DNA from: Candidatus Anammoximicrobium sp.
GTDB lineage: Bacteria > Planctomycetota > Planctomycetia > Pirellulales > Pirellulaceae
DNA length: 64,000 nt
Assembly (NCBI GenBank): GCA_012515235.1
Contig: JAAYYU010000093.1
Span: 36,599 to 100,598 of the forward strand
Direction of reading: 5' to 3'
Shown piece by piece: positions 1 through 7,698 of this stretch (its first letter is position 1; the number at the start of each line of letters is the position of its first letter). The position numbers and the translations under genes are program-made. Under the pieces are notes generated by a model. That model worked only from the letters and a program-made list of their open reading frames with translations, had not been told where the DNA came from and did no database searches.

Positions 1-258
1 CAGATCAAGTGGACGGTCCCCACGCCGGGCAACGCCAAATATGAAGCCTCGCCGCTGGCCGCCGACGGCAAGCTGTATCTGATCAACTTCGATGGACAGG
101 TGGCCGTTTTCCGTGCGGCCGACGGCCAACTGCTCCGCACCATTCCCATGGACGAGCCCACCAAGGGCGAAGTCGTCCGATCCTCGATCACCGCCGCCCA
201 CGGCCAGCTGTTCATCCGCACCACGCGGCATCTGTACTGCGTAGGAAAAGAGCGGTAG
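1..258 (+). CDS. C-terminal end of a PQQ-like beta-propeller protein (partial)
   Basis: Frame 1 is open from the left edge to a TAG at 256-258 and gives 85 residues; the start lies outside the window. The text has the cadence of PQQ-like propeller blades, with strands such as GKLYLINFDG followed by VAVFRAADGQ, and a last blade reading GQLFIRTTRHLYCVGKE. Such proteins are usually exported, and in planctomycetes they often accompany carbohydrate or sulfatase genes, but no catalytic residue is visible in this tail. The sulfatase that starts 138 bases downstream is on the same strand and could be co-transcribed. I am confident that this is a coding end and fairly confident of the fold; the substrate or role cannot be stated. 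Confidence 0.75.
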   Translation, partial: QIKWTVPTPGNAKYEASPLAADGKLYLINFDGQVAVFRAADGQLLRTIPMDEPTKGEVVRSSITAAHGQLFIRTTRHLYCVGKER

Positions 259-396
259 TCAGCCGCTGGGGACGCCAGGCCTGGCCAACCAGATCACGCC
301 GGGCCCCCGACGACGCGACGCGCGGCCAACGAACGGATCGTGACGCACGACGACAATTTGGTTTAGGAAAGAGATGGGTTTACGAAAGAGACGGTT

Positions 397-2187
397 ATGA
401 GGCTCGTCCACGTCGGACTTCTGGCCTGGATGGTTTGCGGGCCGTCGCCGGCCGGCGAACGCGTGAAGCCCAACTTGATTGTCATCTTTACCGACGATCA
501 CGGCTGGGCGGATTTGGGAGCGCAGGGCGTTCGGCAGGACGTCCGCACGCCGCACCTGGACGCGCTGGCGGCCGGCGGTGTCCGCGCTGCCAACGGCTAC
601 GTCACCGCGCCGCAGTGCGTGCCGTCGCGAGGTGGACTGCTGACGGGGCGATTCCAGGGGCGGTTCAATCTGGATTCCAACGCCTCCGCGCTCGACGGGT
701 TCAACCGGCAAACCACCATCGCGACGCGGCTGCAGAAGGCAGGTTATGCGACGGGCATGTCCGGAAAGTGGCATCTCGGACCCTTGGAAGAGATTACCCG
801 GCACGGCTTTGCCGACGTGTTCTGCAACCAGGGTCCCGGCGGCAGGGCGTGGGCGAACTTCGACCTGGAGGGCAACACGATCCCCGGCGCGGTGGTGCCC
901 TGTCCGCTGTATCACCTCGAGGCCAATGCCGCCGCGGCTTGCGCCTTTATCAAGCGGCACCACGACCGGCCGTTTTTCTTCTACCTGGCGTTCCGGGCGC
1001 CGCACACGCCGCTGGATGCACCGCCGAAGTACACCGGGCGGTTTCCCGGCCCGATGCCGGAGCGCCGCCGACAGGCCCTGGCCATGATCTCGGCCATCGA
1101 CGATGGCGTGGGCCGCGTGATGCAGACCTTGCGCGAGCACGATCTGGAGCAGCGCACATTGCTGTTCTTCATGGGCGACAACGGCGCGCCGCTGAAGATC
1201 CACAAGATCGACTCGCCGCTTCAGGGCGATCCGGGCGGCTGGGACGGCTCGTTGAACGAACCCCTCAACGGCGAGAAAGGCATGCTCAGCGAGGGCGGCA
1301 TCCGCGTGCCCTGGCTCGCTTATTGGAAAGGCACGATCCCCGCGGGCCAGGTGTACGAGCACCCGGTGATCAGCCTGGACGTCGCCGCTACGGCCGCCGC
1401 GCTGGCGGGCATCGAAACGGGCCCCGGCGAGTTGGACGGCGTGAATCTGCTGCCGTACTTCCAAGGCGAGATCAAGACTCCGCCGCACGAGGCGCTGATG
1501 TGGCGCTGGACGGCGCAATCAGCCGTCCGCACAGGCCAATGGAAGCTGCTGCGCGGCGGCGAGCGGGAGTACCTGTACGACCTGACCGCCGATCCCGGCG
1601 AGAAGCACAACCTCGCGGCCCGGCATCCCGACATCGCCGGCCGGTTGCGCGCCAAGCTGACCGCCTGGTGTGCGGAACTGGACCCGCCCGGCCTGGCCCT
1701 GGGACCGATGGCGCCGGTGTGGAACGCGTACTTCGATTACTATCTGGAAGGCAAGCCGTTTGTCCCGTTCGCCGCCAAGGCCGCGGCGTCCGAGTTTCAG
1801 GGCTGGCTGGCCCGCAACGGGACGCTGGCCGTGACGGACGGTGCGCTGCAACTGACGCGTGTACGCGGCCCGGACGCAAAGCCGGCGTTCCTGGTCCGCA
1901 GCAGTTTCCAGGCCGCCGGCCCCGTCGCCGCAAAGCTCTCGCTGAAGACCTCGACGGCCGGTCAAGCCGCCATCGCCTGGCGCACCTCGGAGCAGAAAGA
2001 CTTCGCGCCCGAGAACAGGATCGTCTTCCCGATCGCCGCGTCCGACGACTGGCAGAGTTGCGAAGTGAAGCTGCCTGTGACGGGAACCCTGATCCATCTG
2101 CGCCTGCATCTGCCGGGCCCCAGTGCGCTGGTGCGCCAATTCGAACTCCTTCCCGCCACCGGCAAGCCCTTGCTGCTGTGGAGATAA
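397..2187 (+). CDS. Exported sulfatase with C-terminal beta-rich extension
   Basis: A 596-residue alkaline-phosphatase-superfamily sulfatase. It starts with a signal peptide (about residues 1-20) followed by the metal-binding opening NLIVIFTDDHGWADLG. The formylglycine motif C-V-P-S-R begins at Cys74, within QCVPSRGGLLTGR, so it is of the Cys type. GKWHLG and FMGDNGAP are further family landmarks. The sulfatase domain ends near residue 455. About 130 residues follow that do not belong to it and look like a beta-sandwich or carbohydrate-binding module. The family hydrolyses sulfate esters, usually on sulfated glycans in the periplasm. The lyase and second sulfatase downstream suggest a shared sulfated polysaccharide substrate (inference). 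ATG 397 is chosen because it gives a clean signal peptide. Confidence 0.93.
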   Translation: MRLVHVGLLAWMVCGPSPAGERVKPNLIVIFTDDHGWADLGAQGVRQDVRTPHLDALAAGGVRAANGYVTAPQCVPSRGGLLTGRFQGRFNLDSNASALDGFNRQTTIATRLQKAGYATGMSGKWHLGPLEEITRHGFADVFCNQGPGGRAWANFDLEGNTIPGAVVPCPLYHLEANAAAACAFIKRHHDRPFFFYLAFRAPHTPLDAPPKYTGRFPGPMPERRRQALAMISAIDDGVGRVMQTLREHDLEQRTLLFFMGDNGAPLKIHKIDSPLQGDPGGWDGSLNEPLNGEKGMLSEGGIRVPWLAYWKGTIPAGQVYEHPVISLDVAATAAALAGIETGPGELDGVNLLPYFQGEIKTPPHEALMWRWTAQSAVRTGQWKLLRGGEREYLYDLTADPGEKHNLAARHPDIAGRLRAKLTAWCAELDPPGLALGPMAPVWNAYFDYYLEGKPFVPFAAKAAASEFQGWLARNGTLAVTDGALQLTRVRGPDAKPAFLVRSSFQAAGPVAAKLSLKTSTAGQAAIAWRTSEQKDFAPENRIVFPIAASDDWQSCEVKLPVTGTLIHLRLHLPGPSALVRQFELLPATGKPLLLWR

Positions 2188-2424
2188 TTCCCCGCTCTGC
2201 AGTCCGGCGAGAACACGCCGGGTTTCTGTCGGCATCGTTGGAGGAAGGACAATCGAACGGCGGATGAGCGGCAGGGTTCTAGCCGCCGATTTTTCGGATC
2301 GCCGGTCACCGCCGGCTAGCGTCCGTCCGTTCACTCGTCTCTCGAACGATGCTGACCCCCGATTTACCCGGCGGAAGTTCGTTCGTAGCATGGCGTCAGC
2401 CAAACCAAAGGAAAGGAAACGATC

Positions 2425-5400
2425 ATGATGCGCAACACCGTCTGGTTTATCGCCGCCATCGGCCTAGGGACGATCGCCACGGCCGTTTTCAGCGCCGAAT
2501 GCGGCCCGGAGGCCCGCACGCTGTGGGATTGCGAAACCACGGCGGGCATCGCCGGACTGGTGCTCGAACGCGAGAACATCAAGCAAGGCGAGGCTGCGGT
2601 CCGCTGGCGGGACCACACCCAGACGGCCGGCTTCTCGGTGCCCGACGTGCCGCGCGACTGGAGCCGCTTTAACCTGCTTCGCCTGTGGATCCACAACGCC
2701 CGGCCCCTGCCGGCTCGATTCATGATCCTGGTGCCTTCTGAAAACCCGGACACGGAGGGAATGGACTACTGGGGCTACGGCGTGCGTCTGGACTTTGAAG
2801 GCTGGAAGGAGATTGTCGTTCCCATCGGCAATCGTGGCGGGACACGTTCGCCGCGTGGTTGGGACCAGGTGGACGCCCTGCGCTTCACTGCGGCCGGCTG
2901 GGGCAACGTGCCGCAAGCCGAGGCCGACGTGATTATCGACGACGTGCGACTGGAGTACGATCCGCCCCGGCCCGGCCCGCGGATGACCGACGCGCAGTTC
3001 TTCGACCGCCTGGACCTGGCGCGCGACGAACTGGCCGCGGTCCGCGCCGCCGTCCAGGCCGGCAACCTGGAAGCGGCCAAGGCGGCCTTGCTGGAACATC
3101 TGCGGTCCCGCACGGCGCCCCGCTGGTGGTTCGACTGGAGCGAGCGGCCGAAGCGGACGGGGCCGGTCGAGGGCGGCAGCGAAGGCTGGGACTACTACGT
3201 GACCAGCTTCCGGGTCGATTGGACCGGCTGGAAGCAGTTCACGCTGCCCTTGAACGAGTGGGGCCGCGCCCGCCAGCCGATCGGTTGGCACCATATCAAC
3301 AGCCTGTCGTTCAGTTCGACCTACGGGGATCGGACGCCCAGCCCCGAGACGGTGCTCGTCTTGGACGGGGTGGAACTCGTGGGCGAAAAGACCGTCGTGT
3401 TAGGCGATTTCGAGACCGCCGAGGATTTCCGGCGCTGGGGAGCCCTGCAGCCCACGACGGAGATCGTCAAGCAGGGAAAGCAGGCGGCCACGTGGGCCCA
3501 GTTGCCGACCCGGCCGGGATTGCGGCTGGAGGACCTGCCGCACGATTGGCGGAGCTTCAAGTCGCTCCGCTTCTGGGCCTACTCGGCCAAGGCGACCGGC
3601 GACGTCCTTACGCTGACGGCCGACTCCGACACGCCCGACGTCCGCCGCGCCGAAGCGATCCTCCAACATGTCTACGACGGCCATCACCTGGGCGATGACA
3701 TCGACTGGGAAGCGAACAAGTACGACCCCGTCGATCCGGCTTTCACCCGCGAGTGGACCTACGGCCTGAACCGCTTCGGCTACTGGCGGACGCTGGGCCA
3801 GGCGTACTGGCAGACGGGCGACGAGAAGTACGCCCGCGAGTGGATCGCCCAGATGCGCGACTGGATCGAAGACAACCCGTACCTGCTGTTTGGAACCGGC
3901 AACGAGACGCTGACGTGGCGGACCATCGAAGCCGGCATCCGCTGCTCGGGCTCGTGGCCCGATGCGCTCCACGATTTCCTGGGTTCGCCTTCCCTCACGG
4001 CCGACGATCTGGTCACGTTCCTGAAGTCGTGGATCGAGCACGCTGCGCACCTGATGCGGATCACCGTCGAACACCCGCAGCACGGCGGGAATTGGGTGAC
4101 GATGGAGTGCAACGGCCTGGGCCATCTGGGAATCCTGTTCCCCGAATGCCGCGAGGCGCCGACGTGGCTCAAGACGGCCGTCGATCGGCTCACGCTGGAA
4201 CTCGACCGGCAAGTCTATCCCGACGGGGCGCAAAAGGAATTGACGACGGGCTATCACCAGGTGGCGCGGCACAACTTCGTCGGGCTGTACAAGCTGGCCG
4301 ACCACAACCGCGTGGCCATGCCCGATGAGTATCTCCGCCGCCTGGAGCGGATGTATGCCTACAATCTCCAGGCCATGACGCCCGAAGGCCGCCTGCCCCC
4401 GCTGAACGACGCCGGCCACACGAACGTGATCGCGTCGCTGGCCGAAGGGGCCGAACTGTTCGGCCGGGACGACTTCCGCTGGGCGGCCACGGGCGGCGCC
4501 GAGGGCGCGCCGCCGGCCTGCACTTCGGTGGCCTTTCCGTACGCCGGCCAGTATGTGATGCGCTCCGGCTGGGGGAGCGACGACCGCTATCTGCTGTTCG
4601 AGTCGGGACCGTACGGCATCGGCCATCAGCACGAAGACAAGCTGTCGATGTTCCTCTACGGCTTCGGCCGCGTCCTGCTGACTGAGGCCGGGACCTACAG
4701 CTACGACGCCAGCAAGTACCGCCGCTATGTGCTGAGCACCTGGGCGCACAACACGATCCTGGTCGACGGCCAGCCACAGCAGCGGCGCGGCCTGGCCGAA
4801 ACGTACGAGACCGAAACGCCTCTGGACAATCTCTGGACTTCGAACCCGGTCTTCGACGCGGCCGACGGCGACTATCGCAGCGGATACGGGCCGAAACGCG
4901 AGATCGACGTGCAGCACGAGCGGACGGTGGTCTTCCTCCGGCCCGACTACTGGGTGGTTCTCGACCGCTTGCACGCCCAGGGCAGCCACGCGTACGACAT
5001 TCTCTGGCATCTGAACAATGACGCGGCGAAGCACGACGCTCGAACCCTCGCGGCTTGGGGCGCTGATCCGGGAGTGGCAAACCTGCTGGTCACGCCGGCT
5101 GCGGCAACGGGCCTGGCCCTGGAGATCGTCACCGGCCGCGAAGACCCCGTGCTGGGGTTCGCTCCGGCCAGCCGCAAGAAGCCGATTCCCGTGCTCGATT
5201 ACCGCCTGGTCGCCGACGGTCCAGTCAGCTTGGCGTGGGCCTTGACGCCTTACCGCGGCGAGCGGCCGCAAGTCGGCGTCGCGGCCGAAGCCCGCGACGG
5301 GGGGACCGTCGTGACGGTAACTCACGGCCAGGGGACCGACGCCGTCTACGTCGCTCCCCGCGGCAAGAGACTTTCGGTGACCCTCGCCGGACGCGAACTG

Positions 5401-5469
5401 CAGGGCCAGGTTGCGGTCGTGCGCAGCGACCAGTCGGGAGCAGTCGTCGCCGCCCAAGTCGCCCCCTGA
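2425..5469 (+). CDS. Heparinase II/III-like polysaccharide lyase with carbohydrate-binding-like modules
   Basis: A 1014-residue exported protein. A signal peptide (about 1-24) precedes a beta-rich module (about 30-180) holding a GWKEIVVP strand and a DVIIDDVRLEY end, typical of CBM-like folds. From about residue 190 an alpha-helical toroid begins (FDRLDLARDELAAVRAAV). It is interrupted by a second module of the same type (about 250-400, GWKQFTLPL and LVLDGVEL). The helical domain resumes with WRTIEAGIR and GNWVTMECNGLG. The C-terminal heparinase II/III beta-sandwich carries GIGHQHEDKLSMFLYGFG, TEAGTYSYD and TWAHNTILVDG. Catalysis in this family is beta-elimination of uronic-acid-containing glycans. 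The ATG follows a purine-rich AGGAAAGGAAA site. It lies between two sulfatases, as in glycosaminoglycan- or ulvan-type utilisation loci; the exact substrate is unknown. Confidence 0.85.
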   Translation: MMRNTVWFIAAIGLGTIATAVFSAECGPEARTLWDCETTAGIAGLVLERENIKQGEAAVRWRDHTQTAGFSVPDVPRDWSRFNLLRLWIHNARPLPARFMILVPSENPDTEGMDYWGYGVRLDFEGWKEIVVPIGNRGGTRSPRGWDQVDALRFTAAGWGNVPQAEADVIIDDVRLEYDPPRPGPRMTDAQFFDRLDLARDELAAVRAAVQAGNLEAAKAALLEHLRSRTAPRWWFDWSERPKRTGPVEGGSEGWDYYVTSFRVDWTGWKQFTLPLNEWGRARQPIGWHHINSLSFSSTYGDRTPSPETVLVLDGVELVGEKTVVLGDFETAEDFRRWGALQPTTEIVKQGKQAATWAQLPTRPGLRLEDLPHDWRSFKSLRFWAYSAKATGDVLTLTADSDTPDVRRAEAILQHVYDGHHLGDDIDWEANKYDPVDPAFTREWTYGLNRFGYWRTLGQAYWQTGDEKYAREWIAQMRDWIEDNPYLLFGTGNETLTWRTIEAGIRCSGSWPDALHDFLGSPSLTADDLVTFLKSWIEHAAHLMRITVEHPQHGGNWVTMECNGLGHLGILFPECREAPTWLKTAVDRLTLELDRQVYPDGAQKELTTGYHQVARHNFVGLYKLADHNRVAMPDEYLRRLERMYAYNLQAMTPEGRLPPLNDAGHTNVIASLAEGAELFGRDDFRWAATGGAEGAPPACTSVAFPYAGQYVMRSGWGSDDRYLLFESGPYGIGHQHEDKLSMFLYGFGRVLLTEAGTYSYDASKYRRYVLSTWAHNTILVDGQPQQRRGLAETYETETPLDNLWTSNPVFDAADGDYRSGYGPKREIDVQHERTVVFLRPDYWVVLDRLHAQGSHAYDILWHLNNDAAKHDARTLAAWGADPGVANLLVTPAAATGLALEIVTGREDPVLGFAPASRKKPIPVLDYRLVADGPVSLAWALTPYRGERPQVGVAAEARDGGTVVTVTHGQGTDAVYVAPRGKRLSVTLAGRELQGQVAVVRSDQSGAVVAAQVAP

Positions 5470-5618
5470 CTCTGGCGGCCAGAAGGGGTTTCAATTGGGC
5501 TGGAAACAGCAACAGGGCCAGAACAAACGCCGACGGAATCGTGGAGCGGATCAATCGGGCTGTACCCGCTGGTCCGCCTCCCAAACCGGAAAGACAAACC
5601 GCAAGTTGAGGCGCCACG

Positions 5619-7631
5619 ATGACCAGAACCAGTAGCGTGTCTCTTCCCATGCTTGCCATCTTGCTCCTGGCTCCGCCGCCTACGGCTGACGCGGCCGCAG
5701 GCAACCCTGCCCGGCCCAACGTGGTCGTTTTTCTGGTGGACGACATGGGTTGGATGGATTGCGGCGTGTACGGCTCGAAGTACTACGAAACGCCGCACAT
5801 CGACCGCTTTGCCGCGCGGGCCATGCGGTTCACCGACGCCTACGCGCAGCCGCTCTGTTCGCCGACGCGGGCCAGCCTGCTGACCGGCAAGTACTCCGCG
5901 CGGCACGGGATCACCAGCGCCACCGGCCATCAGCCGCCGCAGCCCGCGGGACAACCGTTTCTGCCCGAGACGGCGGGGCCCGCTCAGCCGATGTTGGTGC
6001 CGCAGAGCAAGAACTACTTGGACCCCGCACAGTACACGCTGGCCGAAACGCTGCGCGACGCGGGCTATCGCACGGCGCACATCGGCAAGTGGCACCTGGG
6101 CCTGACTCAGCCGCACTGGCCGGAGCAGCAGGGGTTCGACGTGGCCTTCCACTGTCACCCCGATCCCGGCCCGCCGGGCAACTATTTCTCGCCCTACGGT
6201 GTGAAGCCCGACGGGGAACCACGGGGCCAGAACCGCGTCGGCACGGTCACCGACGGCCCGCCCGGCGAGTACATCGTGGACCGACTGGCCGACGAGGCCG
6301 TCCGATTCATCGAGGCCAACCGGGACCGGCCGTTCTTCCTGAACCTGTGGAACTACGGCGTCCACGGGCCGTGGGGGCACAAGGTGGAATACACGCGGGC
6401 GTTCGCGTCCAAGCAGGACCCGCGCGGTGTGCAGGGCAATCCGATCATGGCCTCGATGCTCCGGAGCGTCGATGAGTGTTTCGGCCGCGTCCTGGAAACG
6501 CTGGACCGCCTCCAACTGACGGACAACACGATCGTCATCTTCAACTCCGACAACGGCGGCAACACGCACAGCAACACGGACCAGGACCCCCGAACGTCAA
6601 AACGCCAGCCGGACGATCCGTTCCTGACGGACTGGCGCAAGTGGGCCGGCGTCCAGCCGCCGACCGTCAACAGCCCGCTGCGCGACGGCAAAGGTACGCT
6701 GTACGAAGGCGGCACGCGCGTCCCGATGATGTGGTCCTGGCCGGGCCGCATCCGGCCCGGCACCACCAGCGACGCGGTGGTCGGTCACATCGACCTGTAT
6801 CCCACGCTGCTCGACTTGCTCGGCCTGCCGCGGCCGGCTCAACAGCAGATGGACGGCATGAGTTACGCCGCCGTACTTCGGCAAACCGGCGGCCTCGACC
6901 GCAGGGCGTTCTTCAACTACTTCCCGCACGGCGGCAGCCTCGGCCGCGCGGGCGGCGTCTGGGTCCGTGCCGGCGATTGGAAGCTGATCCGCTGGTTTGG
7001 CGTGCCGGCAGGAGAGGAAGGCCGGTACGAGCTGTACAACCTGCGCGACGACCTGGGCGAAACGACGAACCTGGCCGCCGTGCAAACGGCGCGCGTCCAG
7101 GAACTCGACGCCCTGATCGACCGCTTCCTGGCCGACACGGGGGCGACGTATCCGCGTCCGAACCCTGCCTATCAGCCCGCCGCCGCGCAGTCCGCCGCCG
7201 CGCCCGACGATCCGTTGGAGGGCTGGAAGGCCCGCCAATGCGTCGCCATCGTGAAGGATGGCGTGCTGACGATGACCGGCACGGGCAAGCCCGGCACCGC
7301 GTTCCTGGGACACGGCATGGGGAAGCTGGGCGGACCGGCCACGGTCCAACTCCGCGTCCGCGCGGCCGTCGGCGGGGCGGGAAAGATCGAGTGGCTGCCC
7401 AACGGGGCCCATGACCCCACGGGAGCTCAATCCGTCCCCTTCGACGTGCCGGCCGGCGATTGGCAGACGCTCACCGTCGAGGTCCCCGCGCAAGGGCCGC
7501 TGGGCGTCGTTCGTATCTACCTGTCGGCCGGCGAAGGAAAACCCGTGGAACTGGATTGGATCGAGGTCCGCGGCAAGGGACCGGGCGCCAAGCTACCGCG
7601 GTGGGACTTCGGGGCGCGGCGATCACCGTGA
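5619..7631 (+). CDS. Exported sulfatase with C-terminal beta-sandwich domain
   Basis: A 670-residue sulfatase with a signal peptide (about 1-27), the metal-site opening NVVVFLVDDMGWMDCG and the formylglycine motif C-S-P-T-R from Cys80 (LCSPTRASLLTGKY). HIGKWHLGL and FNSDNGGNTHSN follow in family order. After the sulfatase core, which ends near residue 520, comes a linker rich in Pro and Ala and then a 120-residue beta-rich domain (WKARQCVAIVKDGVLTMTG ... VELDWIEVRG). This tail resembles a concanavalin-like or CBM module and parallels the extension on the sulfatase at 397. It probably acts in the periplasm on the same sulfated glycan as its neighbours. The subclass is uncertain without a search against SulfAtlas families. 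Confidence 0.93.
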   Translation: MTRTSSVSLPMLAILLLAPPPTADAAAGNPARPNVVVFLVDDMGWMDCGVYGSKYYETPHIDRFAARAMRFTDAYAQPLCSPTRASLLTGKYSARHGITSATGHQPPQPAGQPFLPETAGPAQPMLVPQSKNYLDPAQYTLAETLRDAGYRTAHIGKWHLGLTQPHWPEQQGFDVAFHCHPDPGPPGNYFSPYGVKPDGEPRGQNRVGTVTDGPPGEYIVDRLADEAVRFIEANRDRPFFLNLWNYGVHGPWGHKVEYTRAFASKQDPRGVQGNPIMASMLRSVDECFGRVLETLDRLQLTDNTIVIFNSDNGGNTHSNTDQDPRTSKRQPDDPFLTDWRKWAGVQPPTVNSPLRDGKGTLYEGGTRVPMMWSWPGRIRPGTTSDAVVGHIDLYPTLLDLLGLPRPAQQQMDGMSYAAVLRQTGGLDRRAFFNYFPHGGSLGRAGGVWVRAGDWKLIRWFGVPAGEEGRYELYNLRDDLGETTNLAAVQTARVQELDALIDRFLADTGATYPRPNPAYQPAAAQSAAAPDDPLEGWKARQCVAIVKDGVLTMTGTGKPGTAFLGHGMGKLGGPATVQLRVRAAVGGAGKIEWLPNGAHDPTGAQSVPFDVPAGDWQTLTVEVPAQGPLGVVRIYLSAGEGKPVELDWIEVRGKGPGAKLPRWDFGARRSP

Positions 7632-7698
7632 CTCCGCTGAACTGGGGTTGAACTCACGAGGCGCTGCCACGAATGCGGTCCTTTGCCGGAGGTTTCTC

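Noticed and set aside
3400..5457. Long minus-strand open frame of 685 codons under the heparinase-like gene
   Set aside because: It is antisense to a gene with clear family motifs and reads as Arg/Val/Gln-rich text without domains; such shadows are expected at this GC content.
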